Assembly: GCF_003589595.1 (NCBI RefSeq)
Contig: NW_020654748.1
Span: forward strand, 8,149,356 to 8,213,355
Origin: Hyposmocoma kahamanoa
Lineage: Eukaryota; Arthropoda; Insecta; Lepidoptera; Cosmopterigidae
Reading direction: 5' to 3'
Length of the DNA: 64,000 bases
Below the pieces are notes generated by a model. That model was not told the origin of the DNA. It searched no databases and saw only the letters and a list, made by a program, of their open reading frames with translations. Numbering within the stretch: position 1 is the first letter of the stretch; each line of letters opens with the position of its first letter. Position numbers and translations under genes: made by a program. This document shows positions 31,315-43,059 of this stretch, piece by piece.

Positions 31315-32711
31315 CTATCTAGAAAATGCAGGAACAACACGGCCACCCGTAGGAAACTCGGACTGGTATGACTGTTTCATTTTGATTTTAAAAGAGAAGA
31401 CCGACTTATATTCTGTGACAGGCGGCGGCAAGTTGTTCCAACACTTCGTGGCCGCATGTCTGAAACTCCCATGGAAAGCAGACGTGCTCTACGGAGGGAT
31501 GTTCAACACTTAGCCTGTCGAACGAACACCATATCTACCATGATCACGCCAAGATATCTTTTCCGCCTGGTACTCCGATTGACCTGTCTTAACCACACCG
31601 AATAAAAGGCAAGCCAGATGTAAAGCGGCGTAGAGACATTTTGAGGCTATTAGATGCCGTAGCATACGATGTGACATGGGCTCGCTTAGATATGGCAAAA
31701 CAGAACCTTCCGCACCAGTTTTGCACACTTTGAACTAAACGCTCGGTTTTAGCCAGCAGACGTGGACCGTAAACAACGTCCGCATATCCGAGGATGGATA
31801 ACATCAAGGTGTCACACAATTTGATGCGTAAATTTTCGTTCAGGTACTGATGAATGCGGTACAAAATTTTTAGCCTGTAATAACATCTCTGTACCATTTC
31901 AGATATATATTGTTCAAAGAGTAGCCTCTTGTCCATCAGTACTCCAAGGTTACGGGCTAGAGCGACACGTTCCACCTGGACTTCATTTATAAAAATTTTA
32001 GGATCATTTACTGATATTTTCGAAACTTAATGCTTGGAACCGACAATCATATATTTAGTTTTGGTCGCGTTCAACAGTAAACTATGCTTTCCAGACTACT
32101 CAGACAGCCGCCTCATGTCCTCATTTATTTTGGATACAGCGGAACTGATATCATTAGGCTTAAAGGAGAGGTACAACTGCGTGTTATCGGCGTATACATG
32201 ATAGCAGCAGTGCTTGATTACTTCTGTCATATCCGCTGTATACAAGGCAAAGAGGACCGGACCCAATAAAGCCATAAAAACCCCTGTGGCACACCACATA
32301 CAACACTTGCGGGCTTAGAAATGCCACTTGTATCATCTCCATTGCTCAAACGGACAATTTGAGTGCACCCGTAGAGGTAGCTCGCAAACCAAGTAACTGT
32401 AGCAGGTGAGAAACCATAGAAATTCAATTTAGACAATTCATTTAATAATTTAGAAAATTCAATTTATTGAAAGGGAGACACTTATTGAGTCAAATGCTCG
32501 AGAATAGTAGAGAAGCACTATTGTAGTACCTTCACCTTTATCCATAAAGAATATTACTTGGTACTTGGTACTTGGTGCAACGGGCTGGTATCCGCAACTC
32601 GACGACAAGGCGCCTATTTTGCATAAATAAAAGATTATTATCCACTTTATCCAGTAGTGCTGTCGCCGTGCTACGAGATTTACGAAAACCGGGCTGGTGC
32701 ACCAATAATAT
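31315..32711 (-). pseudogene. CR1/Jockey-type LINE ORF2 relic
   Basis: On the minus strand, motifs appear in order. HQPGFRKSRSTATALL lies near 32690, GFSPATVTWFASYL near 32400 and GVPQG near 32310. VYADNTQLYLSF carries the polymerase motif (32183-32188 codes Asp-Asn instead of Asp-Asp). VALARNLGVLMDKRLLF lies near 31960, SILGYADVVYGPRLL near 31790 and FRHAATKCWNNLPPP near 31430. Frames change at least four times (about 32530, 32300, 32050 and 31700) and stops interrupt. The second catalytic Asp of YADD is lost, though that may have happened after death. The 5' side ends at the SINE D tail at 32712. Confidence 0.85.
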
Positions 32712-32795
32712 ATTATGTAGAAAAACTAACGTTTCTATATTGTCTCGGGTCTGGGTGTTTGTGTGATCATCGTTGTTTCCGATTTCCATAACACA
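32712..32795 (+). mobile_element. SINE family D, 3' tail only
   Basis: gtagaaaaactaacgtttct, tgtctcgggtctgggtgttt and ccgatttccataaca match 50595-50675. It is wedged between two LINE relics, with the tRNA-like head missing. Confidence 0.75.
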
Positions 32796-32807
32796 AGTCC
32801 TTTAGTT

Positions 32808-33390
32808 ACTTATCATCATCGTCATTATCAGCTTACAAGCATCCACTGCTGTGACCAGCAGTGGATGCCTTCTTATCCACCTATACCGTGACGTGGTCGC
32901 CACTCCAGAACTCTGCTTGATATGTTCGGGTATGTGCGCTAACTGATGAAACGCGTATTTACTGTTGAACCGTCGCTTTATTTCTAACTATTTTGAGGTT
33001 GCGTCACAACTTATAATATATATTACTGCTCCATCGGCCATCAACCCTGCTGTAGATATGTCCAGCTCACTGCCACTTAATCTTACTGATTTTGCGAGCT
33101 ACATCGGTCACTTTAGTTATTTGACTTTATTTGGAATTTAGTCCATCACAGAAACCCCAAGCATAGTCTGCCCCATCCCACGCTGAGCGACTTTAAACTT
33201 GGTGGCTGAGGGCTATTGTTAATGTCCATGTCTCGGCTCCGTAGGACACAACTGGCAGAATGAACTGATTAAATGTCTTTGATTTTAGACTATGTGGAAT
33301 TGACGACATGAAGATGTGGCTAAGCTTCCCAAATGCCGCCCATCCCAATTCAATTCTCCTGTCGGATTGCTTTTCGAACCTTACTACTAT
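32808..33390 (-). pseudogene. RTE-type LINE ORF, C-terminal relic
   Basis: The minus strand reads RRIELGWAAFGKLSHIF, FNQFILPVVSYGAETWTL (the YGxETW motif) near 33240, then after frame changes ITKVTDVARKISKIKWQ, AGHIYSRVDGRWS near 33060, and finally a tail with ggatgcttgtaagctgataa tgacgatgatga. The tail contains a perfect 13-bp hairpin (32839-32868). RTE-type elements are abundant in Lepidoptera, and several of their C-terminal fragments lie in this window. Stops and frameshifts show it is dead. Confidence 0.8.
32839..32868. repeat. 13-bp perfect hairpin in RTE tail
   Basis: gcatccactgctg pairs with cagcagtggatgc around tgac. Its position just before the tail repeat suggests a 3'-end structure used for template recognition; this is inference from how LINE 3' ends work. 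Confidence 0.85.
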
Positions 33391-33786
33391 TGTATTTATT
33401 TTACTTACTTTTATTGTACTTTCTTCCTAATGTTTTCATTTATACATTAATATTTGTTATTTACCAACCTAAGAATATATTCTTATCGACGACCAACGTC
33501 CTCACGCGCCCGACAGCTCCCAGGCGTGCCCCGGAGAGAGCAAGGTTAACTTATACTCCCGTAGAAAAGCGTATCAACAAGAATTGCAAATGGCCAAGTA
33601 ATAAAACCATATCCCATTTGCCTAATATAGTCGCTTTGATTTCCCCTACATAATACTCCTTTGAGGAATTCTCTTCGAAATTTTCGTTAATTTGGATAAA
33701 TTGTTTTGGAATATCGAATTTACGGGTAATTTCATTAGCAAATATATATCAAGTACGTTAAAATTGAGGCACTTTTCTTGTTGTAT
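33391..33786. other. unassigned
   Basis: 33490-33570 is GC-richer (cgcgcccgacagctcccagg), but I cannot assign it. The rest is AT-rich. Confidence 0.4.
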
Positions 33787-33974
33787 ATAAAAGCCCCGCA
33801 CTAGGGAAACCCTGTGTCGCCAGGTGGATACACACATAGACAACCACAATTACACCCAAATTCACGAGATAATTAAATGTACGCCATATAAATATTTCTT
33901 CACATTTATGGGAATCTAACCCGGAACCTCTGAGTGGCAGATCAGCAGGGTAACCGTTCGGCCACAGAGGCAGT
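33787..33974 (-). mobile_element. SINE family C copy 4
   Basis: The minus strand has tgcctctgtggccgaacggt, gttagattcccataaatgtg, atttaattatctcgtgaatt and the gcggggctttta end. The B box is decayed. Confidence 0.8.
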
Positions 33975-34384
33975 TAAATATAAGCTCTTTACATGAATAA
34001 AATTTACATCTGATTCTTGCACTCTACGACGGCGCCTCGCCGGGTTACCGCTATATTTATAAATAAAACAGTTTTTAAACTTAAACAGCAACATGATTAA
34101 CATTCTGAAAGTTATGAGCTAATTTAGTTTTACGAGTACTTTTATGCAAGTTTGCGTTTTCTCTGTGAATATTTTACCTTTATTGTATATAAATATTATG
34201 TACCTAAAGTGTATGGTTCTTGCAATAGATGAGTTTCGTTTATGATACAACTTGTTCAAACTAAGTTCTCTGCTTTAGTTGTATTTTATTACAATTGTTT
34301 TTGGATTTTGGAAACAGTTTTTGGATCAAATTTTCCCATTTCAAGACTATGTAAATTGGTACATGAAATAGTGACCGACCTGAT
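33975..34384. other. unassigned AT-rich DNA
   Basis: 34025-34050 is a short CpG-rich word (cgacggcgcctcgccgggtt). Nothing else. Confidence 0.4.
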
Positions 34385-34588
34385 ATTCACAGTGACTCAC
34401 CTAACAGGATATTTGGGATTGGTTAATTTATGTCTCAAGAGTGACGGCTGCGGTGGCAGTGCAGATCTTTGCGATTTAAAGCACTGAGTGGTACACTGTG
34501 TGTGTGTGGAAGCACTGTTATAGACAGGTGTGTTACTTACCACCAGGTGGGCGACTTATTCATCCCGTCACTTGATCTCATAAAAAAA
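34385..34588 (+). mobile_element. SINE-like family A, 5'-truncated copy
   Basis: tttatgtctcaagagtgacg, gcggtggcagtgcagatctt, caccaggtgggcgact, cacttgatctcataaaaaaa. Confidence 0.8.
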
Positions 34589-35615
34589 GTACGCTGTAAT
34601 GAATTAATATTTTCTTTACTTTTTTTTCCTACAGGTAGTTCATTTATTTAATATGTACTTACTTTTATACTTCTATAGTTTTTTTATTGTAAACCGAATG
34701 CATTATTATATTTTTATTTATACTTTGGGTAGTTGCTGTTGTCATTAATTGTTGTTAGTTTCCCTTTTACTTGATGTTAAATCATGTTGTCAATTTTACA
34801 GTCTTGTTACCAATTTTTAAGTGGTATTTGCCTGTAATTGTGTGATACATTTAGTGTTAAAGGTGTTCCTAGCTCACTTTATTAAGATTGTTATCAAATG
34901 TTGGTAAATCATAAACAAATAAATAAATTTCAATAACGTTTAATTCATATATTTATACCATGGATTCGATTCTCGTATGATGAAGTATAGGATAGCATGT
35001 TTGAAAAATCATAACGGATGTTGATCGGATAAATCGATCCATTAGCGCTCGAAATGCAGCGATTTGGTTGGAGGCGGTAAATACCAGGAAGTCGCATGTG
35101 AAGTATGAGACTTAGCAATGTCTTTCGATATTAAATAACAACATGCGACATAAATTGGACTTTTCACACTGAAATGACACAAGGACGCGTTTCGATATTA
35201 AGCCATTTCAATCAAACAGACATTCGATGGGTCTCAATTTCGGTGTAAAGAAATAGTTAATGAATACGTTTCATGTACAATTAGTAAAACGGACGTTCTA
35301 CTTATAATGTTTTTAAAATCATCAACTTTTACTCCTGCTAATAATAGAATTTTGACTGCTAGAGACGGTGGTGGAATATAACTCAAAACTAATTTGCCAA
35401 AATAGGAAACAAAAAAATACCTATCTAATAATTAGAAGGCTACGAATTCGAACACTGTTTTGATTTCGGTTAATTACAGTTATTATTATTTTTCCTTAAT
35501 GGCGGCCACTAGGCTTGGGCTTTATGATGATTCGTCATTTATACAGTTACCTTACCATGTTATATTATATTTTAGTTATACTTACCATCAGTCACTTGAC
35601 AGTATTAAAAAAAAT
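34589..35615. other. unassigned AT-rich DNA
   Basis: Around 34900-34930 caaataaataaatttc could be a retroelement tail. No coding region. Confidence 0.4.
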
Positions 35616-35714
35616 AAGGCGCGACTTAAGCAACATAAAGCGCGAGAACCTGCTATTCTAGAAATCACGCGCACTATGTCGCTATCGCGCAAGTCGTGCC
35701 TTGTTGTTTAGCCC
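35616..35714. mobile_element. palindromic MITE family H, copy 3 (left end short)
   Basis: aaggcgcgacttaagcaaca, taaagcgcgag, then mirrored cgctatcgcgcaagtcgtgc cttgttgtttagccct. The left terminal 15 bp are missing. Confidence 0.7.
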
Positions 35715-36019
35715 TAGCGCGGGAAAACCTGCACGCGCAATGGTGCGCGATTACGTATTTGAAGTTTTTTAACTAATATTCTTTCACGCGCGATTGGTCA
35801 TGTTCGCTTTTGTTACAACGGAAAGAGGGTTCGTGTAAAATCTAATCGCGCAGGATAGACCGTGTGAAACTGGCGCGTGTTGGAGTGCGCGAGTGCGCTT
35901 GCGGTTGATGACCGCAATCGCGCCGCCTTTCCCTTTTCCTTCCAACATCTTTACACGCGAACTCAATCGCGCATGATTGCCGTGGCACGCGTGATAAAGA
36001 GTCTGTGTAACGCCCGCTA
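35715..36019. mobile_element. CpG-rich MITE-like element with repeated gcgcgatt words
   Basis: The outer words tagcgcggg (35714) and, on the minus strand, tagcgggcg (36019) point inward. Between them the word cgcgatt or its complement aatcgcg occurs at least five times in about 300 bp. Such clustered short words near transposon ends can be transposase-binding sites. It directly abuts MITE H copy 3. Confidence 0.5.
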
Positions 36020-37224
36020 TGATTAAGATTTTTTCAGTAACCTGAAAATGTATATTACTAAATTACTGTATTATTAATAACTAGTATTTTAGTGATACTC
36101 ATTTAAGTTGATTTGTTAGTTACAACACTAAAATGAACTGTCAAAAAATCCTCAGTATAGCATGTCTATTGATACCGAGAATAAGAGTTTTTCGGAGATT
36201 AAGAAACCTCATATTATGATGTTTTCTGTAGATAATGAGCTATAGCTTCATTTATTTGTGGAGAAAATATCAGTGTACGAGAATTGATCGCAATTAAAAA
36301 ATAATATGTTTATATGTTTTATTTTCCCTATTTCGTCATTATTTATCTGTACAGGGTCAAAATCACATCAAGTTTGACATTGAAGATTGAAATTCAACTC
36401 TAAAGTGCTTGCAATAAGAACCGTTCAAAGTGCAAGTACGAAGTGTTTTTGAGTATAGTATGTGACGATGTGACCTCCTTACATCATCATTCCACCTTTT
36501 TATCACCTTTTATCTGATTCCTGGTCACTTGTTTTCAAATTTCGAATCGTTCTTTTATTCCTTTGCCTCATCATTCTCATTTTGTTTCGTACCGTCGTCA
36601 CTCCCTGCTCAATCGCTTTAGAGAACAGTGCTGCTCTAATTTTTAATTGGGTCTAATTTTAATCCTTTTACTAGTTCTCAACCTAATCATGTGCCAATTT
36701 TAATACCAGTCTGTAATACTAACTATACCTCGGCCCTTTCGGGGTAAGTCTGCCTCGCGTTTAGTATTAAAGTAGGGAGTGTTTCGTAGCGTTGTACCTG
36801 TTTTTTTATATACCTTTTCATGGTACAGTCTTTTCATTTTGATTTAAATATGAATAAATTTTTGTGGACCGAAGTATCCTATTTTATTGCCGTGAACCTG
36901 GTCACGGCTCATTAGCAGTTCACAACCTTTTATAAGATGACATACCAAATAGTCCTTTTTGTTTGTGTTTTATTCTTCTATATTAGGATTTGTTTTAAGT
37001 GCCTATACAAGATGTGATTATACAAAACCAGTTATTAATATAGAAAAATAGAATCGACTTTGGAGTTTTAGATCGTGGAACATGCCATTGGCTAACAAAG
37101 GCGTTGCGCACAGTCTCAGAAAATAGTGAGAAGCCACCTTAACGCCACTCAAAGGAAATGTAGTTGTATTGCTTCGGTAGTTTTGTATTTTGTACCTACA
37201 AATGTAATGGTACTAAAAACGACA
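36020..37224. other. unassigned AT-rich DNA
   Basis: 36730-36780 has a ctcggccctttcggggtaag word without a partner. No gene. Confidence 0.4.
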
Positions 37225-37345
37225 AGACAATCCTTTATTAGCCAATCCACGGTACGTCAAGATTGCTGGTTCGTGTCCAGCCGAATCGAAGGAACTTTCT
37301 TTTTGTTCGATCTTTGTATTAATAGCATAACAAAATAGTGGAGTA
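37225..37345 (+). mobile_element. family E, tRNA-like part and tail
   Basis: ttgctggttcgtgtccagcc, gaatcgaaggaactttcttt, ttgttcgatctttgtattaa and caaaatagtgga. The 5' part is missing. Confidence 0.7.
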
Positions 37346-39019
37346 AAAAATAAATAGAGTAAAAATAATATAATATATATATAATAATAACAATAATAAT
37401 AATTGAATATTATTGTAGTAAAACAATATGATGGTATTCAATGAACTTAATAATACCCTTGTAACAACCACAACTTTAACATGCCACTAGTTCCACCGTG
37501 CCACCGCTAGATGGCATTAATTGTACTCTGAAACGCGCTCTCGTTTTGTTAACTCCAATAGTATAAATCATCTCATATGTTTTGTACTGTTGATGCTTAC
37601 CATATATGCTTATAACCACTACAGCATTGATACGGCACTGTACGGCACTCAAGTTGTTGAGACATTTCGGTCTTATTACTGCTACTTAAGATTTTGGCAC
37701 TGAACTGTGTGCTTTCACGCTAGTGAGACATACAGTATTACAGTTGGGTCCATAACCCTGCAAACTTATACTTTTTGATAATATACGCCTTTTAAGTCTT
37801 CAAGTCTGCGTCTAATTCGTCGTTGTACGTATTCCCTTCGCTAACCAGAGCTACACCCTTTATTATGTTATTTTTTCGAAGTACGTGTAAATGAGTTGGT
37901 GATGATACAGCATAGCCTTTGACTCTCATAATAAATAACATCATAATCAACATTTCCAAAGCGCAGACCCATTCACCCTAATTATGAAGTTATTCTTGTA
38001 CAAACATATACTAAATTATTAATACAAATGTGGTCGCTTAAGTACATAAAGCAGAGAAGTTGCATAATAGTACGGTAATGCAATACACAGCAAACAAATT
38101 TGCTGCCGCAAACCTACATTCAGCACCGGTTTATACGGTTTTACCTTCACTCACACAATTTCCTTAAACATTATTATATTCACGAGTCAAAATTATATTT
38201 TTATTGAAACTATTCAAACACCGTTACAACAGTTTTTCTAGTCGTGAACTTCGCAAAGACTAATCGATTAAATGCCCAATCATGATGTTACAATAGAGCG
38301 TTTTGAAAGTAAAAACTTTTGCTTTCAAAATGATATATTTATATACTGATATCCTTCAGATATTAGCTTTTTATATTGCCTCATTGCTCTAATAAAATGC
38401 AGTTAATAAAATGCAGATAACCGGTTACTCTTTACTGCCATAGATCTGTATCGATACAACGATGATTAGGTTCTTTTGCGGTCTTTTCAAATTGCGCTAT
38501 ACTATCTACTTGGTTTCACGGATAGATCTTGAGTTTTACATTATTAGTAATCTCAAAAAACAATTTCGTACCTAAATATATTGTTATCGAATACAAACTA
38601 GTTACGAAGTGTACCGATGCTATTCAAATTCAAAAGGCGTGGAGTTAAAATAAACCAGGATTTAGTATTCGGCATCACATTGAGAACATAGGCGATTGCA
38701 GGCTACAGATTAATTTGCATTCACGACCAAAACGGATCGTGAGGCTATTTCGCCGGCATCTCTCTATTTCCTGGCTACAGTCAGAGAGGTAGCGTATTTG
38801 TATCAACTGTCAGTGCTCACCGCTCTCGAAATAGGTTGGTGAATTTAGACTGTAGTAAATGAAGGTCATTGGAAAATTAATTTCTACGGACAAAGTCTGC
38901 ATTACCTTTATTAATGAACTATTTCTAAATCTACTTAGTGTATAAAGTTGTATTCAAACGTTTTATTCCAATTGTTTAACGTTATACATTGAAAATCAGC
39001 AGTTATGGTACATTCGCCG
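37346..39019. other. unassigned, 1.7 kb
   Basis: AT-rich, with a few AT microsatellite-like runs at 37360-37410. No frame over 60 codons looks coding, and I recognise no repeat. It is the second-longest stretch in the window without a repeat call and may be unique intergenic DNA. Confidence 0.45.
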
Positions 39020-39478
39020 ATAAAAAATATATTTATGTATATGCCACTCCACAATAGTCACTAAACCAGAACTAACGACACAGAAAATATTATTGGGTGT
39101 TCTCATTTAGTATTATCAAACTAAACACAGTTTATATTTCGAATTACCACCAAGTTACACACTTGAAAAGTGTCTAGGGATCAAGCACGTTTTTGCTAAT
39201 ATTACTGAATATCAGGTTTTTTTAATGATTTTTTTAACACCAATGATTATTTTGGTCAATTTTATTTTCAAATTAAAAATATAAAATTAACCAAATAAAA
39301 TCCATCGATGTTAAAAAAATGAAAAAATTTAAAAATCTGATTTTCAGTAACTGGCAAAAAAACTGTGTTTCTTTTGAAAATACTGACTGAGAACACCCAA
39401 TTATATTATTTTTCAGTGTGTCGTTAGTTCTGCTTTCATGACTATTTTGGAGTCGCATGTAAGTATATTTTGAATCAA
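39020..39478. mobile_element. MITE-like element with inverted ends of about 90 bp
   Basis: The left arm (39020-39120) and the minus strand of the right arm (39375-39478) share, in order, aaaatata, atgc-actcca, aatagtca, cagaactaacgacaca, attgggtgttctca and agtatt. The arms are imperfect with small indels. The interior is AT-rich and non-coding. Ends are not sharp, and no target duplication is certain. Confidence 0.75.
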
Positions 39479-39947
39479 TTATAATTTGAGTTGCGGTCTT
39501 GCGACTTATATTTAATCTGTAATACTTTGCCTGCGTATCTGTGTGTCTATATATGTTAGTCTGTAACATTATAGCTCCATATGGATGTACTGATCTCAAA
39601 GTGTTTTTATTTTATTATTTGAAGTTTCGTTTCATCGGGATGGTTTTTAGCTGTGATTGATGATATCTGTTCAGCTGGTTAAGGATCATCAGAAATCTAA
39701 CGTTACAATAACATGGTAACCTTAACTGACCTTAACCTAAACTTAACCTGGATCTGATGCTGCAGTCAGGACAGTCTGTAGACTACCCAGTTCTTATAAA
39801 CTACTTACAATAGAATTATCGTGTTTGGTCTCATTAACTTGATCTCGTCGAATTGTTAGCTTTTATTGATTTTTTTGGAGTACATTAGATTTCCCTACGA
39901 CGACTACGACTCTGAGACGCGGTCACTTATTATGGGTCTCATAAAAA
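39479..39947. other. probable old repeat, class unknown
   Basis: 39640-39860 (ggttaaggatcatcagaaat, gtttggtctcattaacttga, tcgtcgaattgttagctttt) looks familiar as a moth repeat, but only one copy is present here. No coding part. Confidence 0.3.
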
Positions 39948-40297
39948 AACTCTGCATTTCTCTACGTGATCGAATCAGAAATGAGGAGATCGGTAGAAGA
40001 ACGAAAGTCACTGACGTAGCTCAAAGGATTAGCAAGTTAAAGCGGCATTGGGCAGGGCACATAGCTCGTAGAACTGATGGCCATTGGGGCAGAAATTTTC
40101 TTGAATGGAGACCACGAACCGGAAGGCGTTCAGTGGAACGAACCTACTCGATGGACGGATGACCTGGTAAGGGCGGCGGGTAACCAGTGGATGCACGTCG
40201 CGGTCTACCGGCTAGTTTGGCAATCTTCTTTCAATGTTTGGTGAAGGCCTATGTTCAGCGGTGGACGTCTTTCGGCTGATATGATGATGATGAAAAT
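39948..40297 (+). pseudogene. RTE-type LINE ORF C-terminus with TGATGA tail
   Basis: The plus strand reads LIKKLCISLRDRIRNEEIGR, RTKVTDVAQRISKLKRHWAG, HIARRTDGHWGRNFLEWRPR and TGRRSVE. After a frameshift near 40130 comes EPTRWTDDLVRAAGNQWMH, and after a second near 40240 VKAYVQRWTSFG with its stop at 40277-40279. A tatgatgatgatga tail follows at once. This is the classic end of an RTE-group element, comprising the region after the reverse transcriptase and a short tandem tail. Everything 5' of it is absent. Confidence 0.85.
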
Positions 40298-41099
40298 AAT
40301 GATTATGCATCAGTCTTTTTTTTAATTTGAAGTGTTATACATGTAATATGTTGTCATCAAATACGTGATTGCGAAATTATTGCGTTCGTTTGACCCCTTG
40401 CTGCATCTTTATTACTGAAGCTTTAGTTATGAAATTAATATGTAAGATAGTTAAGGATTTAGTCTATAAATTCTCTTTAGAAATATTCTTTAGAAACACG
40501 ATTACTTGTAGTTTCCTTGATAGAAAAAAAACTCCGAAGTTATCTCTAAAAAAATCAATTCATGGAAGATCATCTGTTTTTGTATAATAACAAAACTACA
40601 TATTTTCTATAATGTACACTCAGTACATTTTTAAAATGTGTGTTTGTGTTAATAATACGAAAGAAATACTTAAATTCGCACGCGGTCCGCCCACACTAGC
40701 CAGAGCCGCCACGCTTCTCCCCTGTCCGCTTTAGTCCTGATTCGGTCATTACGTAGTGACGTGGAGATTGTGTCGCTTGGGCTTACACACGGAATACCTA
40801 AAATCAATTAGCGCCAGAAGCGCCAGAAGCGGGGTGCCCTCTTAAAGTTCCAACATTACTACATAATGAGTTGTCGAATTAAAATTCAGTCATAATCACG
40901 CATCTGGTGCTACATGGAATGTTCCTTTATTGCAACAATGAAGAAAAATATCGTGACGTAACCAACCCACATGAAGTTTGCTGAGCATTAAAAACCCCAA
41001 AATTCATAGAAGCTAGGGGAAAATTGTATAAATGAACACTCTGAATGACCATACCCCGCTAGACAAAGCACAATGGCACTTTTTTAAATGCACGCTTTT
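40298..41099. other. unassigned
   Basis: 40680-40840 is CpG-rich (cgcacgcggtccgcccacac, then agcgccagaagcgccagaag with a doubled word) and may be a decayed MITE. Otherwise AT-rich. Confidence 0.35.
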
Positions 41100-41345
41100 C
41101 CTTCTGTTCGGTCACCACAGACTTTCCTACCAGCTCAACGTCTTCCTTAGGATCATAGCGACAGTTAACGTTCCCGCTATGCTCGATTCTAGCGTCATTT
41201 TTTGTTGTGATGTCAAAGGCCCAGACGGCATGACTTTCATTCCGTCGAGTACGTATTAGGCACTGGTGTGGGATGTCACGTGTGTCGAAAAACTAGCTAC
41301 GTTTCACGTCCAGAACATCAGCAAGAGGGCTGGCTCCGTAACTGA
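41100..41345 (+). pseudogene. LINE ORF C-terminal fragment
   Basis: The plus frame reads DVKGPDGMTFIPSSTY, a TAG stop at 41257-41259, then ALVWDVTCVEKLATFH and ISKRAGSV. The combination PDGMT...P ... ALVWD(V/A)T(C/V)V(D)TLA ... (T/S)S-x-(R/K)AG is a conserved block near the C-terminus of a group of LINE polymerases found in many invertebrates; I cannot name the clade surely. The piece is short and stop-broken. Confidence 0.6.
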
Positions 41346-41420
41346 GCTGACAGAAAAAATGAAAAAATAATGGGCCACTGGGTCCTTCCTTTTTACAAAA
41401 TCATATATAGATATTTAATT

Positions 41421-41470
41421 GCTATTCTATGCAAACACAAAAAAATATTTATATCTGTGCATAGAATAGC
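41421..41470. repeat. 12-bp inverted repeat
   Basis: gctattctatgc (41421-41432) and gcatagaatagc (41459-41470) around an A/T-rich loop. Confidence 0.85.
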
Positions 41471-41959
41471 ATGTTTATTCTATTTTAATTCTGTAAATTC
41501 ATTGGTGGTGTTGTTTTCAATCAATATTTTTAAATTGAAGTAGAAATATCGATTGCGAACTCGTGAATTGGCAGTTTGTGTAGTCAAAGCTATGGTGCGA
41601 AAATAACTGAGGCCGGCCGAACGGGAATATGAAATGAGTAAAGGTTTAAACCTTAACGATTCTAGGTAACTTATAAGGGCAACTATTCAAGTTACCCAAC
41701 TCAAGGTATTACCCAATTTTATGGTCGACCAAATTTTCAAAATTTGCTTTTTTAAGATATCCCTTTGGAATTATTTTACAACCATTGTGCTCAATACTCT
41801 TTTTATAAATGTAACAAACTACTCGGGTTGAAGTCTAACCGAAGAGTGAGACATAGTCAATCATAGTCAAAATTCATCTCAATCGAAATCATACGTTCAG
41901 AACGGTAATTCTACAGAGTACTTATACAGGTACTTATACTTATACTTATTATATAAACA

Positions 41960-42206
41960 CATTTTGATATCCTAATTAATGACAACCCTTCACAAGTTAA
42001 TTTACGTAATATGCTCTGTGATACAATAGAACAACATACAATGTTCATGTGCAATCAAGAGGGGGGACCAGGAGACCTAAGACACAGGGGTACCCTAGTT
42101 GAGGCTCCTATCTCTCACAATTTAAATTTTATTAACTCTGTGCCTTAAGTTTGTATTTATTTGCTGTGAGAGAAAACAAATTATTATTATTATTATTATT
42201 ATATTA
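41960..42206 (+). mobile_element. possible retroelement 3' end with (TTA)n tail
   Basis: A short stretch of mixed composition (gaggggggaccaggagacct, then tgctgtgagagaaaacaaat) runs into about eight tta units at 42181-42206, as at the 31197 LINE end. No coding part is recognised. Confidence 0.4.
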
Positions 42207-42469
42207 TGGTACGTAACCCACACGTAAATTCTTTCAGATAATCTAGTATAACCTTGTGTGCTTGAAAATTATCAATTTTTCACATAAATAGTAGAAAAAA
42301 AAAGGTAGCAGTCACTTTGTAGTTTCTCAAATATATACATATATAGGCAGCGTTTTTACTGTTATGCAAACAACTATGAATTTTTAGATTTACCAAGGCC
42401 CTGCCATATGGCCACAACAAAACATGTTATTTTTCAACTTTTTCTTGAATGTCTTACTACCATGATATT

Positions 42470-42745
42470 AAATTATTTTATGTGAAATTGTTCCACTAGT
42501 TTGTTATAACTATTAATAACAAAGATCGAACATTTACAAAAAATTCCTTCGATCCGGCCGGATTCGAACAGACGTCGTTTAGCAAACCACACCTGACGCT
42601 ATGCCAACTAAGCCACGGAACGAACCAGCAGCCCGGACCTTACGCGTTTTTCTATGTGCTTATTGCAGATCTTTGCTTTTGGTTTTTAACGACATTTTAT
42701 GCCGTAGCGCCATCTGTGAGAAATTTATTTCTTCACTCATATGTT
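42470..42745 (-). mobile_element. family E, near-full copy
   Basis: Minus strand from tctcacagatggcgctacgg through gcacatagaaaaacgcgtaa, A-box-like tggcttagttggcatagcg, the tctgttcgaatccggccgga B-box region, aaggaattttttgtaaatgt and caaactagtggaac. This is the best full-length copy of the family for defining its ends. Confidence 0.82.
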
Positions 42746-43059
42746 TTTATTTGAGTTTTCATAATCTTTTGCAGTGTCTCACACACAAGTACAAGTTTTT
42801 TAAAGTGTGATAATCTAAGTACACCTAATAAAAAAATAATTGGACTTAATATACTTAAAATATTGCAAAATAAAAGTGGGTTACTGAGGTTTTGTTTGGG
42901 CCACATGAAACAAATAAATTCGTTCTATAAACTTGTCAAAATTGTCTCATACTTTTTAAATTGTGTCGCTCGTTGGTATTTCGGTGGAGCAAAACTCTTT
43001 AAAATGATTTTTTCATCATGGTATTGATTACGTACCGAATGTCTTCGACATTGAAAGAT

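Noticed and set aside
39720..39760. Telomere-like repeat (ccttaac/cttaacc words)
   Set aside because: The words are irregular and do not form the insect TTAGG array.
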